From contig NZ_MUZV01000003.1 in the NCBI RefSeq assembly GCF_002000025.1, forward strand, positions 62,001 through 126,000: DNA of 64,000 nucleotides. Direction: 5' to 3'. Each line of letters opens with the position of its first letter. Position 1 is the stretch's first letter. This stretch comes from Cognaticolwellia aestuarii (GTDB lineage Bacteria > Pseudomonadota > Gammaproteobacteria > Enterobacterales > Alteromonadaceae). A program made the translations under genes and the position numbers. This document shows, in pieces, positions 46,939 to 56,774 of the stretch. The notes under the pieces are model-generated. The model saw only the letters and a list, made by a program, of their open reading frames with translations. It ran no database searches and was not told the DNA's origin.

Positions 46939-47286
46939 CTATTCTATTGCCGTAAGTTTACTATCAACAAAAACAAGTTTTGTACACTCATCTTTGGTTG
47001 TTAAACCATCTTTATGTAAGCGATGTGTACGGTAATAAACAACATTAACAGTTTTACCATTATCTAAATAAGTTTCATTAAAGTCGGCAACCCCCATTTC
47101 ACGAGTAACATCAGCAAAAGCTGTATTTAATGCAATACGAGAAATCTTCTTTCTATTTTCGTACTCTCTATCTTCAAAGCTGCCCGAAATAGAATGACCA
47201 TCTTCACCGCCTACAGCAATAACACAACCAGTTAAGCCTAACGTTAACGGTGCAACAAGAATTAATGCTAATAATGATTTTTTCAT
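46939..47286 (-). CDS. DUF3192-family lipoprotein
   Basis: A 115-aa protein; the start at 47286 (MKKSLLALILVAPL) gives a lipoprotein signal with lipobox LTGC at residues 18-21, and the five in-frame residues before it are left out. The DUF3192 domain fills residues about 45-115: NRKKISRIALNTAFADV, then VVYYRTHRLHKDGLTTKDEC and a closing strand. A second member of the family lies at 53468-53845, with the matching segment YRTQHVKSDGITTQDEC. The function of the family is unknown. Confidence 0.8.
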   Translation of the reverse strand: MKKSLLALILVAPLTLGLTGCVIAVGGEDGHSISGSFEDREYENRKKISRIALNTAFADVTREMGVADFNETYLDNGKTVNVVYYRTHRLHKDGLTTKDECTKLVFVDSKLTAIE

Positions 47287-47458
47287 TTTTTTTGCTCTCA
47301 CTAAAAAGTAATTATTTCACCTTACTATTAGCAAATGTCAAACCAACATCGTAAATCATTGATTAATTTGAACAATAAAAAATAAAACAAAAATAACTCA
47401 AGACTTGGATAGTCTTTTTCGCTAAAATATTACTTCTTTCACATTCGAGTTATGCTTT

Positions 47459-47785
47459 ATGACTATATCTGATGAAATTTCCATCATCGCTAATAAACTT
47501 GCCAATGAAGGTAAAACACCCACTGTCGCATTAATTAAAAGCCAACTAAGCCAAACAACACCATTACCGCAAATTATTGCTGTATTAAAGCACTGGCAAC
47601 ATGAACCAACATTCATCCAGTCTAAACAGCAAGATAAAGCGCTTGCTGCATCAACAAAACAAACGCCAGAAAACGAAACAATCAAATTATTAATTAATCA
47701 AGCCATACTGCCACTGCAAGATGAAATTGAACAACTAAAGCAACAGCTCAATCAGCTATTACAGCGTCAACAAAGTACTAAATAA
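47459..47785 (+). CDS. Small KfrA_N-like putative DNA-binding protein
   Basis: A 108-aa cytosolic protein. Its first half fits the N-terminal pattern of KfrA-type DNA-binding proteins: a helix, then NEGKTPTVALIKSQL near residues 17-31 and a recognition-like segment ending VLKHWQHEP. The C-terminal part (residues about 73-105) is a Gln/Glu/Leu-rich coiled coil (IEQLKQQLNQLLQRQQ). KfrA proteins bind plasmid promoters, but this copy is short and chromosomal, so its role is open. It is convergent with syd with a 23-bp gap. Confidence 0.6.
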   Translation: MTISDEISIIANKLANEGKTPTVALIKSQLSQTTPLPQIIAVLKHWQHEPTFIQSKQQDKALAASTKQTPENETIKLLINQAILPLQDEIEQLKQQLNQLLQRQQSTK

Positions 47786-47808
47786 TATTGTCACCGCAAC
47801 CATGAGCA

Positions 47809-48390
47809 TTAATTAGTTTCTAACGCTTTTGGCGGTATCCGTGGCGTCAGTTGTTCAATGAACTCAGCAAGTGATTCGGCTAACTTTTTATGTGGTTCAC
47901 AACCGACTTTTTCCACCCAAACGGCACCCGTTTCATTATTGAGCGAAATGATGTGATCGTCATCATCCGTCATAGCAAAAAATACGGTTAAATTTTGCTT
48001 TAATTTTGTTTTCATCAAAATATGCCCGATGATATTTTCCTGAAGCCGTTCGAAGTCTTTTTGATTCCAAGCAAACAACAATGATAGATCACCTTCAACA
48101 CAGCTAGCATCCAAACTATCACAATAAATAGTCGTAAAATACGCTTTGATATCATCATGTAGTTTAATGTCTAACGCGGCTTCAACATTATCAAAGGTTA
48201 ATGCTTCAACTATTTTTAGCGGCTGCCATAAAGAAAAAACATCTTGGTGTACACCTTGCTCACAAGGAGATGGCCAATCTTCAGATTGCTCAGTAATGGG
48301 TAAATGTTGAAACCTGTGTTGATAATCCTGGACATAATCTTGAGAAAAGCGCCATATGAGTTCGTCGAGGGCAAAATTTGATATTTTCAT
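47809..48390 (-). CDS. syd: SecY-interacting protein Syd
   Basis: A 193-aa soluble protein that associates with the SecYEG translocon from the cytosolic side and disturbs unstable SecY complexes. It has the family start (a short helix, then QHLPITEQSEDWPSPCEQG near residues 28-46), a central VFFAMTDDDDHIISLNN segment and the near-C-terminal ESLAEFIEQLTPRIPP. Length is close to the E. coli protein (181 aa). It is divergent from queF; syd and queF are neighbours in E. coli too. Confidence 0.9.
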   Translation of the reverse strand: MKISNFALDELIWRFSQDYVQDYQHRFQHLPITEQSEDWPSPCEQGVHQDVFSLWQPLKIVEALTFDNVEAALDIKLHDDIKAYFTTIYCDSLDASCVEGDLSLLFAWNQKDFERLQENIIGHILMKTKLKQNLTVFFAMTDDDDHIISLNNETGAVWVEKVGCEPHKKLAESLAEFIEQLTPRIPPKALETN

Positions 48391-48464
48391 CTAAGCAAAA
48401 AATCCTATAAAATAAAACAAATAACTATCGATATTGTGACAACCAGAGAAGAAATCACTCAAAA

Positions 48465-49316
48465 ATGAGCACTTATACAAACGCAAAAGAGTTAAGCAAC
48501 TTAGTTCTTGGAAAAACAACAGACTATTGTAGCCAATATAACCCAGAATTATTACAAGCGGTACCAAGAAGCTTAAATAGAGATAGCTTAGGGTTAAAAG
48601 CAGAACAACTGCCTTTTTTAGGTGAAGACGTTTGGTACGGCTATGAGCTTTCGTGGTTAAACAATAAAGGTAAACCTGTTGTTGCTGTTGCTGAATTTAG
48701 CTTTCCATGTACTAGTGCTAATATCGTTGAGTCAAAATCATTTAAACTCTATTTAAATAGTTTTAATCAAACAAAATTCTCCTCTTGGCAACAGGTTGAG
48801 TCGCACTTAACCGCTGATTTATCAGCTACTGCTGGCGCTACTGCAAAAGTCAAATTATTTCCAGTCGATAACTGTCCTGCGCTGTCTTTGCCTGGAGATA
48901 ATGCGATATGTATAGATGACCTTGATATTGAAGTTAATCAATATCAGCTAATGCCAGAAATATTGGCAACAGCAAACCATGCCCAAGAAAGCCAAGTTGA
49001 AGAGTATTTAGTTTGCCATCTATTGAAATCAAACTGTTTAATAACTAACCAACCAGATTGGGCAAGTATTTATATCAGTTATAGCGGCAAACAAATTTGT
49101 CATGAAACGTTATTAAAATATTTAATTTCTTTTCGCCAACATAATGAATTTCATGAACAGTGTGTGGAACGAATTTTTTGTGATATCAAACACTTTTGTG
49201 AAGTTGAGAATTTATCAGTTTTCGCCAGATACACTCGCCGAGGTGGCTTAGATATTAACCCGTTTCGCTCAACATCTCACAAAACAGCACCTAAGCTGAG
49301 AACAATAAGGCAGTAA
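48465..49316 (+). CDS. queF: NADPH-dependent 7-cyano-7-deazaguanine reductase
   Basis: A 283-aa bimodular T-fold enzyme reducing preQ0 to preQ1 in queuosine synthesis. The N-terminal half has the QueF motif [17 protein letters not shown] (residues about 89-105). The C-terminal half has the catalytic Cys191 and Asp198 in [11 protein letters not shown]. Length equals the E. coli enzyme within one residue. It is preceded by a short 74-bp spacer from the divergent syd gene; no preQ1 riboswitch is evident. Confidence 0.95.
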   Translation: MSTYTNAKELSNLVLGKTTDYCSQYNPELLQAVPRSLNRDSLGLKAEQLPFLGEDVWYGYELSWLNNKGKPVVAVAEFSFPCTSANIVESKSFKLYLNSFNQTKFSSWQQVESHLTADLSATAGATAKVKLFPVDNCPALSLPGDNAICIDDLDIEVNQYQLMPEILATANHAQESQVEEYLVCHLLKSNCLITNQPDWASIYISYSGKQICHETLLKYLISFRQHNEFHEQCVERIFCDIKHFCEVENLSVFARYTRRGGLDINPFRSTSHKTAPKLRTIRQ

Positions 49317-49512
49317 ATTAAAGTAGTGACTGTTTTTTCAGCAATTAAGTAATGAATACAAACTTATAGTCACTTTTTATCTTTAGTATATGGCTATTAT
49401 TAGCATATACTGATGATATAGCTTTGACCTTAATGTAAACGTTATCTTTTAGCGTTATCAGTAACACGCCTTTTAACATCGGCTAGCCTATATTTTTTTA
49501 GGGAAATTTTTT

Positions 49513-51147
49513 ATGAGTGAAAATTCTGTCGCGGAAAAAACCATCAAGCATTTAAAATCACGGCTTGATACCGCCATTAACGCTCGTAGCGCCTTAGAAC
49601 TTGAATTTTCTGCGCAGTCAGCATTATTAACTGGCTTTATTGCCAAGTTATCGCAAGCTTGTAAAGGTACAGATATCCTGCTTGATAATAAATTAGCAAA
49701 ATTACGCCTGACGCTGAAAAAGGCCACTAGCTTTGCTGATTTAGAAAAAGAAATTACAACGATATCCGCACTGCTACAACAACACGCATTGCAAAATGAT
49801 AAAAACGTCAAACAATTACAAGAAACATTACAAACCTCAGGTAGCGCTGTACAAAAAGTTAAAAACTTACCGGCCAATAGCCGCAGGCACTTAAAAGCAT
49901 TAATAGACAAAATTCAGCAAGATCAAGCATCACTGATACAGTTTGTCCCACTTATGTCTGAATTTATCGCTTTTTACGGCAGTTTAGTGCCTGAGAACAT
50001 CAAACTAAATAAAATTAATTCGCTTGATACAACTCAAACGATATCCACAGAAAAAATCAACAAAGTTGAATTTAAAAACACAGAACAAAACAACTCGTTG
50101 CAAGAGCAATTCGCACCAAAAGAATTACTTGGACGCTTTAATACTATTTTAAATAACCTAGTCATTTCTCCTAAGCATAAAGCCAACCTCAATGAGATAA
50201 AATCTAGTTTGAAAGGCAATATCTCAAATCATATTTTAATGACAAATTGCCTTAATGTATTTGATCTTATTATTGAAGATTTAAAGCAGGAGCGAACGAC
50301 CGCTAAAGTATTTTTATCAACCTTAAGCGAGTCATTAGCCTCTGTGCAAGCAACTGTCTATGCAACGATTACCAGTACTACTGAATCAAATGCTAAAAAT
50401 GATAAGTTCAATCAAGAACTAAAAGATAAAATTGACGACATGAGTATCAAAATAAACAACTCAGGATCGTTATCTGATATGAAACAAGATGTCAGTAAAA
50501 AGCTAGAACAAATCGTTCAAACACTCAAAAATAAAACCCAATTAGAACAACAACAACGCATAGCCTTACATGATAAACTCACTAATATGTCCGCGCAGGT
50601 GCAACAATTAGAGCAACAAAGTAAAACCTTTGAAAAACGCATAAAGGAAGAGCAAGCCAAAAGTTTGCAAGACGCTTTGACTAAATTAGGTAACCGGGCT
50701 GCATTTGATGAGCACTTTGAGAAACAAATACTCCGCTACCAACAAAATAAATTTGATCTGGCAATAACCGTTATCGATTTAGATGACTTTAAACGAATCA
50801 ATGACACCTACGGCCACATTGCAGGTGATAAAACCTTACAAGTTATCGCTAACACATTGAAAAAAGTCATCGATGATGATGTTTTTATCGGTCGATACGG
50901 TGGTGAAGAGTTTGTGCTTATTTTTAGTCATGTTGACAAAGAAGCAGTAATCAAGAAACTCAACATATTACGCAAAAAAGTTGCTAGCCTCCCTTTCACT
51001 TTTAAAAACGACCGAGTAAGTATCACCCTTTCAATTGGTGTAACTTTGATCGAACAAAACGACAATGTTCATTCCGCATTTGAACGTGCAGACGCTGCAT
51101 TATATCAAGCTAAAAAAACCGGTAAGAACAAAGTTATCTACGGATAA
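49513..51147 (+). CDS. Cytosolic GGDEF diguanylate cyclase
   Basis: A 544-aa protein with no membrane helix. About 370 N-terminal residues are helical and largely coiled coil, with KS/EL/QQ-rich heptads that could mediate dimerisation or binding to a partner. A GGDEF domain (residues about 380-544) follows, with DALTKLGNRAAFDEHF, DLDDFKRINDTYGHIAGD and the active site RYGGEEFV (GGEEF at 463-467). It should make cyclic di-GMP from two GTP. No RxxD I-site stands five residues before the active site, so the usual product inhibition may be absent. AGGGAAA precedes the start. Confidence 0.9.
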   Translation: MSENSVAEKTIKHLKSRLDTAINARSALELEFSAQSALLTGFIAKLSQACKGTDILLDNKLAKLRLTLKKATSFADLEKEITTISALLQQHALQNDKNVKQLQETLQTSGSAVQKVKNLPANSRRHLKALIDKIQQDQASLIQFVPLMSEFIAFYGSLVPENIKLNKINSLDTTQTISTEKINKVEFKNTEQNNSLQEQFAPKELLGRFNTILNNLVISPKHKANLNEIKSSLKGNISNHILMTNCLNVFDLIIEDLKQERTTAKVFLSTLSESLASVQATVYATITSTTESNAKNDKFNQELKDKIDDMSIKINNSGSLSDMKQDVSKKLEQIVQTLKNKTQLEQQQRIALHDKLTNMSAQVQQLEQQSKTFEKRIKEEQAKSLQDALTKLGNRAAFDEHFEKQILRYQQNKFDLAITVIDLDDFKRINDTYGHIAGDKTLQVIANTLKKVIDDDVFIGRYGGEEFVLIFSHVDKEAVIKKLNILRKKVASLPFTFKNDRVSITLSIGVTLIEQNDNVHSAFERADAALYQAKKTGKNKVIYG

Positions 51148-51171
51148 AAATAAGATCGAGGAAGTAGAGTT

Positions 51172-52518
51172 ATGCATACCCAAATTAATCCAGTCGGCAA
51201 AATGAATTTGTTGTCTCAAGCTGAAGTTGATGACTTACAGCACTCCGCAAGTAGTGAACTCTATAATCTTTATCGTAATTGCTCATTAGCTGTGTTGAAT
51301 GCTGGTAGTCATACTGACAATGCCGAAGATATTTATCAGCAATATACTGACTTTAAAATTAAAGTTTTACGACGAGAACGCGGTGTAAAACTTGCACTAG
51401 ATAATCCACCTGAGCATGCTTTTGTTGATGGCGTAATCATCAGAGGTATTCAGGAACACCTTTCGGCCGTTCTACGTGATATTTTGTTTATTGGTGATCG
51501 TTATAATACCAATACTAAAGAAGCCGAAAGCGCTACTAACATTACCTTTGATATGCTCCGTAACGCGAATGCGATCATTCCTGATAGTGCGCCAAACCTG
51601 ATCACTTGTTGGGGTGGGCATTCAATTAACTGTACCGAATATAAATACACCAAAGAGGTAGGCTATCATTTAGGACTTCGTGGATTTAATATTTGCACTG
51701 GCTGTGGACCTGGCGCAATGAAAGGCCCCATGAAAGGGGCTACTTTTGGCCATGCCAAACAACGAAATACTAGTGGGCGTTATTTAGGGTTAACAGAGCC
51801 AAGTATCATTGCCGCAGAGCCACCTAACCCAATTGTTAACGAGCTAGTTATCATGCCAGACATTGAAAAGCGTTTAGAAGCTTTTGTTCGTATGTCACAT
51901 GGCATTATTATATTTCCTGGTGGTGCAGGGACCGCCGAAGAGTTGCTTTATATTTTGGGTATCATGCTGCATGAAAAAAATCAATCTCAAAAACTACCCA
52001 TAATATTAACCGGACCAAGTGAAAGCGCTGAATATTTTCAGCAGATAGATAACTTTATTGCTGCCACCCTAGGTCCCCAAGCCCAAAAACTTTATAAGAT
52101 CATTGTTGATGATGCTGAACAAGTAGCCAAAACGTTAATATCAACAACAGAAGAAGTTGTTGCACATAGAAAATTAACAGGCGATTCATACCACTTTAAC
52201 TGGTCATTGGTCATTGAGCCTGAATTTCAGCAACCTTTTGAACCAAACCATAGCAATATGGCATCGCTTGACTTACATCATAACCAAGGGATTGCTTCAT
52301 TAGCGGCAAACTTACGTCGAGCATTTTCTGGTATCGTTGCCGGTAATGTCAAAGCAAGCGGTATAAAATCAATTCGAGAGCATGGTCCCTTTATCATTAG
52401 TGGTGACAGTGCAATGATGGCCTTAATGGACACCCTGTTAAATTCTTTCGTTAAACAGCAAAGAATGAAACTTCCAGGCAGTGCATATGTCCCTTGTTAT
52501 CAGGTCATTGAAGGTTAA
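51172..52518 (+). CDS. ppnN: Nucleotide 5'-monophosphate nucleosidase PpnN
   Basis: A 448-aa enzyme cleaving nucleoside monophosphates to base and ribose 5-phosphate; in E. coli it is stimulated by (p)ppGpp. The central LOG-family Rossmann domain (residues about 145-340) has [14 protein letters not shown] near residue 182 and the signature [13 protein letters not shown] near residue 248. Flanking N- and C-terminal domains match the YgdH architecture. GAGGAAG precedes the ATG. It starts 24 bp after the diguanylate cyclase and ends five bases before xni. Confidence 0.94.
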   Translation: MHTQINPVGKMNLLSQAEVDDLQHSASSELYNLYRNCSLAVLNAGSHTDNAEDIYQQYTDFKIKVLRRERGVKLALDNPPEHAFVDGVIIRGIQEHLSAVLRDILFIGDRYNTNTKEAESATNITFDMLRNANAIIPDSAPNLITCWGGHSINCTEYKYTKEVGYHLGLRGFNICTGCGPGAMKGPMKGATFGHAKQRNTSGRYLGLTEPSIIAAEPPNPIVNELVIMPDIEKRLEAFVRMSHGIIIFPGGAGTAEELLYILGIMLHEKNQSQKLPIILTGPSESAEYFQQIDNFIAATLGPQAQKLYKIIVDDAEQVAKTLISTTEEVVAHRKLTGDSYHFNWSLVIEPEFQQPFEPNHSNMASLDLHHNQGIASLAANLRRAFSGIVAGNVKASGIKSIREHGPFIISGDSAMMALMDTLLNSFVKQQRMKLPGSAYVPCYQVIEG

Positions 52519-52523
52519 ATTAT

Positions 52524-53345
52524 ATGAGGGTTCATTTGATATTGGTTGATGCATTAAATTTGATAAGAAGAATTTATGCCGTACAAGAACGACCATTTCT
52601 TTTAAATAATGAATTGGCTGATAACACTAAACAACAAGTGTTATCAAATACGGCCAAAGCTTGTGAACAAGCTTTACAAAAAATGATTGAGCAATTACAA
52701 CCTAGCCATGCACTTGCTGTTTTTGACTCTCAATCACCTTGTTGGCGCTACGATATTTATCCTGATTATAAAAAAGGTCGTAAAAAGATGCCCGAGCATT
52801 TAGCAGACAAATTGGCGGATATTCAAGATAGGTTTATGGCACAGCATGTTGACTCATTAGTGTCAGAAGCAGACGAAGCCGATGATCTTATTGCAACCTT
52901 AGCTGTTAAGGTTGCATTACGTGGTCAAAACGTCACTATTGTTTCGACAGACAAGTGCTTTTTATCACTTCTCAGCCCTAATATACAGGTCTATGACTAC
53001 TTTAATCGCCGCCACTTAGATCAAGACTACGTAATCAATAAGTTCAGTGTTAAACCTGATAAGTTAATGGATTTATGGACCCTAACGGGTGACACTACCA
53101 ATAAAATTCCTGGTGTAGCGGGTATTGGGCAAGTTACAGCATCACAATTGCTTAACCAATACGGTTCAATTAAAAGTATCCTTAGTGCAAAAGATTTAAA
53201 GCGCAGTGTCAGTGAAAAACTCGCTAAACACAGTGAACAGATAAGTCTAAGCCGAAAGCTCTTAACTTTAAAAATTGATATCCCGTTAGGTTTCAACTTA
53301 AAAGACATAAGGTTACCTTATGAAAATCCACTTGCCAGCACTTAA
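52524..53345 (+). CDS. xni: Flap endonuclease Xni (exonuclease IX)
   Basis: A 273-aa protein of the 5'-3' exonuclease/FEN family. The N-terminal VDALNLIRRIYA segment, the acidic cluster VSEADEADDLIATLAV near residues 114-130 and the helix-three-turn-helix KIPGVAGIGQVTASQLL near residue 195 are present. It lacks the polymerase domain of PolA, as expected. It follows ppnN closely, so both are likely cotranscribed; the two genes are also near neighbours in E. coli. Confidence 0.92.
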   Translation: MRVHLILVDALNLIRRIYAVQERPFLLNNELADNTKQQVLSNTAKACEQALQKMIEQLQPSHALAVFDSQSPCWRYDIYPDYKKGRKKMPEHLADKLADIQDRFMAQHVDSLVSEADEADDLIATLAVKVALRGQNVTIVSTDKCFLSLLSPNIQVYDYFNRRHLDQDYVINKFSVKPDKLMDLWTLTGDTTNKIPGVAGIGQVTASQLLNQYGSIKSILSAKDLKRSVSEKLAKHSEQISLSRKLLTLKIDIPLGFNLKDIRLPYENPLAST

Positions 53346-53467
53346 CAATCTGGTAACATCACAACCTTATGACATATTTGCGCCATATCAACCAATACAG
53401 TTTGATATGTTCGCTTTGTATAATATCAATTAAAATCACCGGTTAAAGAAAGGCTCAAGGAATAAAC

Positions 53468-53845
53468 GTGAATAAAAAAGTCATCATCAGAATACTAATC
53501 GCCTTGGCCGCATACGGTGTATTTGTCGCTTTAGTTGTCAATTTTTACGATGACAGTCCAGCCAAAATGCAATGGGAAGATCGTGAAGCTTACAACCGTC
53601 AATTCATTGCTAAGCTACAGCTAAAGAACTTTAATTTTAACAGTGCGATTGAACAACTCGGCAGTCCTGATATTACTGAAGCCAAAATAGTTAATGAAAC
53701 CAGCTATCAAGTCAGCTTTTACCGCACTCAGCATGTAAAGTCTGACGGTATAACAACGCAAGATGAATGTACCGCGCTACTCTTTACCAATGGCATACTT
53801 ACTGCTATTGGTCAAACAGCCTATCAACAATTCACTGCATTATAA
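53468..53845 (+). CDS. DUF3192-family protein, membrane-anchored
   Basis: A 125-aa protein starting with GTG after AAGGAATAAAC. One N-terminal membrane helix (residues about 5-24) without a lipobox should anchor it. The DUF3192 domain follows: REAYNRQFIAKLQLKN, LGSPDITEAK, FYRTQHVKSDGITTQDECTA (residues about 80-99) and a closing LTAIGQ. It is a paralogue of the lipoprotein encoded at 46939-47286. It lies 122 bp after xni and may have its own promoter. Confidence 0.8.
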   Translation: MNKKVIIRILIALAAYGVFVALVVNFYDDSPAKMQWEDREAYNRQFIAKLQLKNFNFNSAIEQLGSPDITEAKIVNETSYQVSFYRTQHVKSDGITTQDECTALLFTNGILTAIGQTAYQQFTAL

Positions 53846-53986
53846 AACAGCTGACAAATCAAGACGATTATCGCTAATACTGTGCCTTATTTAACCCTTT
53901 ATAGTACCGTAGAAACGTTATTGCGCTCAAAGATTAACCATAAGACTAAAGTTTAACGTTAAAATTTACTAACAGCTCCGATTAGT

Positions 53987-53995
53987 TGCTATAAT
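53987..53995 (+). promoter_or_regulatory. Extended -10 promoter of the isocitrate dehydrogenase gene
   Basis: TGC-TATAAT, an extended -10 with a perfect hexamer, stands about 130 bp before the start codon. A weak TTACTA lies 18 bp upstream. It implies a leader of about 125 nt, in which I see no recognised riboswitch. Confidence 0.55.
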
Positions 53996-54128
53996 TGCGA
54001 CCATTAACTGAGTTGAATCAATAATATCAGTGTTAGATCAAGTGTAACTATCGCTCATTGCTGTATATTCAACCAATAATCTCGATCCCGCTATTTAAGA
54101 AAAGCAATACTCAAAAGGTAATTAAACA

Positions 54129-55136
54129 ATGGCTAAACAAACCATAACAGTGATCCCCGGTGACGGCATAGGGCCAGACATTATAGACGCAACAATCAAA
54201 GTGCTAGATAAAGCCGGATGTGATTTTGATTATGAATACGCTGATGCAGGCTTAACCGCATTAGAAAACCATGGTGACTTAGTACCAGAGTCAACATTAG
54301 CATTAATTCAAAAGAATAAAATCACCTTGAAAGGGCCATTAACTACACCTGTAGGCGAAGGTTTTACCTCAATTAATGTGACTTTGCGTAAACAATTTCA
54401 ATTATATGCCAATGTTCGTCCTGTATTGTCATTTAAAGGGACTAAAGCGCGTTATGAGAATATAGATATCATCACCATTCGTGAGAACACTGAAGGTATG
54501 TATTCTGGCCTAGGTCAAACTCTGTCAGCAGATGGTACACATGCTGAAGCCATGAGCTTAGTAACTCGTGAAGGCGCTGAGCGCATTGTAACCTTTGCAT
54601 ACGAAACAGCGATTAAAGAAGGCCGTAAAAAAGTAACAGCCGTTCATAAAGCTAATATTCTTAAGTCAACATCAGGACTATTTCTAAAGGTAGCACGTGA
54701 AGTAGCTGCCCGTTATCCACAAATTGAATCAACGGAAATGATCGTAGACAACTGTTGCATGCAATTAGTAATGAACCCTGAGCAATTCGATGTCATTGTT
54801 ACCACAAACCTTTTTGGTGATATATTGTCAGATTTATGTGCTGGTTTAGTTGGCGGCTTAGGTATGGCTCCTGGCGCAAACATCGGTAATGGTTGCGCAA
54901 TATTTGAAGCTGTTCATGGCAGTGCGCCTGATATTGCCGGTAAGAATTTAGCGAATCCAACGTCAGTTATTTTAGCAGCTATTCAAATGCTAGAATATTT
55001 AGGCATGGCTGATAAAGCTGATAACATTCGTCGTGCGATTACTGATGTTATCGAATCTGGCGATCGTACTACCCGTGATCTCGGTGGTACGCACGGTACA
55101 ACAGACTTCACACAAGCGGTGTTAGAGCGTTTATAA
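54129..55136 (+). CDS. NAD-type isocitrate dehydrogenase
   Basis: A 335-aa enzyme of the isocitrate/isopropylmalate dehydrogenase family, oxidising isocitrate to 2-oxoglutarate in the TCA cycle. ITVIPGDGIGPDIIDATIKV opens the chain, with substrate residues in TSINVTLRKQFQLYANVRP near residue 80 and the family signature NLFGDILSDLCAGLVGGLGM (residues about 222-241). The short length and FEAVHGSAPDIAGKN favour the NAD-dependent type rather than the 416-aa NADP enzyme of E. coli. An isopropylmalate role is less likely, given the sequence TSINVTLRK. A terminator follows. Confidence 0.9.
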   Translation: MAKQTITVIPGDGIGPDIIDATIKVLDKAGCDFDYEYADAGLTALENHGDLVPESTLALIQKNKITLKGPLTTPVGEGFTSINVTLRKQFQLYANVRPVLSFKGTKARYENIDIITIRENTEGMYSGLGQTLSADGTHAEAMSLVTREGAERIVTFAYETAIKEGRKKVTAVHKANILKSTSGLFLKVAREVAARYPQIESTEMIVDNCCMQLVMNPEQFDVIVTTNLFGDILSDLCAGLVGGLGMAPGANIGNGCAIFEAVHGSAPDIAGKNLANPTSVILAAIQMLEYLGMADKADNIRRAITDVIESGDRTTRDLGGTHGTTDFTQAVLERL

Positions 55137-55150
55137 TAGCCTTTAAATGA

Positions 55151-55178
55151 AAAAACCAAGCGATTACGCTTGGTTTTT
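55151..55178. terminator. Bidirectional intrinsic terminator
   Basis: A 12-bp perfect stem (55151-55162 with 55167-55178), core CCAAGCG, with a 4-nt loop and A/T runs on both sides. It lies between the convergent isocitrate dehydrogenase and rlmM genes. Confidence 0.88.
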
Positions 55179-55254
55179 TTATATCTGAATTCTCAATGCA
55201 GTGAAACTGCAAGCATAAATAATGCACTAACCTATGTGCTACACTTAACGCGTT

Positions 55255-56367
55255 TTAGTAGGTTATTGAGTTTGAGCCCGCATAGATATCTAACGGAGCA
55301 GGCGAAAGTAATCTAGCATGCACAGTGATTTCTTCACGGTCATAGTATAAGTGCTTAGCATATAGCTCATACTTAACATTATGCTTGGAAAAAGCATCTT
55401 TAATACTTTGTAAATCATCACTGACTTGTTGATAGCGACCTTTCATGGGGAGCTTTAAATTAAACATTGCTTCTTTACACTGGCCTTTTAATAGCCAGTC
55501 ACTCATTAATTTTGCTACTCGCTGCGGTTTTTCAATCATGTCACACACTAACCAATAAACATTCTGTTTTTGTGGCACATATTTAAAGCCATCCATCGTG
55601 CGATGCTTAACTTGGCCTGTATCCATCAAAGACTCAGCCATGGGGCCATTATCGATTGAAGTTACCATCATGCCACGACGCACTAATTGATATGTCCACC
55701 CACCTGGAGCTGCACCTAAATCAACGGCATTCATGCCCGATGTTAAACGTGAATCCCATTCATCTTTTGGAATGAAATACAAAAAAGCCTCATCTAATTT
55801 CAATGTTGAACGACTAGGTGCAGCATTAGGGAATTTTAAACGCGGAATACCCATCACATGAGGTGAGGTATTACGCGCTAATGAAAAGCCAAAAATCACT
55901 TCTTTCCCTGATAAGAACAAAGCATGTAAAACAGCACCGTCTTTATTGCCCTTTTCAGTTAATACTTTTTCTTTGCGTAATGCTTGGCGTAAAGGGACAG
56001 CAAGCTTTCGACAAAACTTCGATAACTCTTTACCATCATTTGTATCAGGCGTTTCCATGCGTAAGTCAGCATATTGCCACTCAGTACCTAGAGCTTCACA
56101 AATTGTTTCAACACGGTTGTAATCGGGTAGATCTATTTTATCAGTAACCGTAACAAACCATTGACGAGCAAAAATAAGGCGATTTAATGGCACTTTTTCC
56201 ATTAGCATCTCGCCTTCTTCTGGCTTGTTTAAATGAAAATAAACCACGCCTTGGTTCTTACTCAGCTGAAGATAGCCATACACTTCATTCCATGAAGCTT
56301 TTTCTTGAATTTCTGCGCCACATTCTTTTTCAAATCCGGGGCGACAATATAAAACTATTGCAGTCAT
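55255..56367 (-). CDS. rlmM: 23S rRNA (cytidine-2498 2'-O)-methyltransferase RlmM
   Basis: A 370-aa S-adenosylmethionine-dependent enzyme acting on the peptidyl-transferase loop. The N-terminal THUMP-like region (residues about 1-160) is followed by the Rossmann domain with VDLGAAPGGWTYQLVRRG near residue 217 and DMIEKPQRVAKLM near residue 272; the catalytic Lys is in FNLKLPMKGRY. Length is near E. coli (366 aa). It is last gene of the gcvA-hydrolase-ygdD-rlmM run, five bases after ygdD. Confidence 0.95.
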   Translation of the reverse strand: MTAIVLYCRPGFEKECGAEIQEKASWNEVYGYLQLSKNQGVVYFHLNKPEEGEMLMEKVPLNRLIFARQWFVTVTDKIDLPDYNRVETICEALGTEWQYADLRMETPDTNDGKELSKFCRKLAVPLRQALRKEKVLTEKGNKDGAVLHALFLSGKEVIFGFSLARNTSPHVMGIPRLKFPNAAPSRSTLKLDEAFLYFIPKDEWDSRLTSGMNAVDLGAAPGGWTYQLVRRGMMVTSIDNGPMAESLMDTGQVKHRTMDGFKYVPQKQNVYWLVCDMIEKPQRVAKLMSDWLLKGQCKEAMFNLKLPMKGRYQQVSDDLQSIKDAFSKHNVKYELYAKHLYYDREEITVHARLLSPAPLDIYAGSNSITY

Positions 56368-56372
56368 TTCGA

Positions 56373-56774
56373 TTATTTACCTAACTTATGATCAAACATT
56401 TTAGTACCTGAAAATCCGACCAATAGCCATGCAAGTGCAAATGACAGGCCGCCAAATGGCGCCAGCTTTCCAATACTCAACACGTCGAATAGCGTTTTAA
56501 TATATAAACTGCCACTAAAGCATAGGATGCCAAGCATAAATAAAACACCGCCGGCTAAAATCATTGGTTTCGCGTGAAGTTTATATAAGATAACGGTTAG
56601 CATTAACATCAAAGTGTGAAAAAATTGATAGGTTAATGCTGTCATTAGTCGTTCTTGTGACGCTAATGGTAGTGATTGACCACCATGAGCTAACCAAGCG
56701 CCGAATAATACAGAAAAACAACCACTGATACCAACAAATATCACCAGTAGTTTAGCAACAGTTGTGTATTTCAT
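56373..56774 (-). CDS. ygdD: DUF423 family membrane protein (YgdD-like)
   Basis: A 133-aa inner-membrane protein with four helices and the family blocks SGCFSVLFGAWLAHG (residues about 16-31) and FSGSLYIKTL, with a C-terminal LAPFGGLSFALAWLL. I set the start at the ATG at 56774 with AGGAA eight bases upstream; an in-frame TTG two codons before it is less likely. It overlaps the end of the hydrolase gene by 23 bp. The gcvA-ygdD-rlmM order matches E. coli; function unknown. Confidence 0.88.
   Translation of the reverse strand: MKYTTVAKLLVIFVGISGCFSVLFGAWLAHGGQSLPLASQERLMTALTYQFFHTLMLMLTVILYKLHAKPMILAGGVLFMLGILCFSGSLYIKTLFDVLSIGKLAPFGGLSFALAWLLVGFSGTKMFDHKLGK

Noticed and set aside
49385-49411. 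An AGTATATG/CATATACT stem between queF and the diguanylate cyclase gene.
   Set aside because: It is AT-rich with no U-run and could arise by chance; not strong enough for a terminator call.
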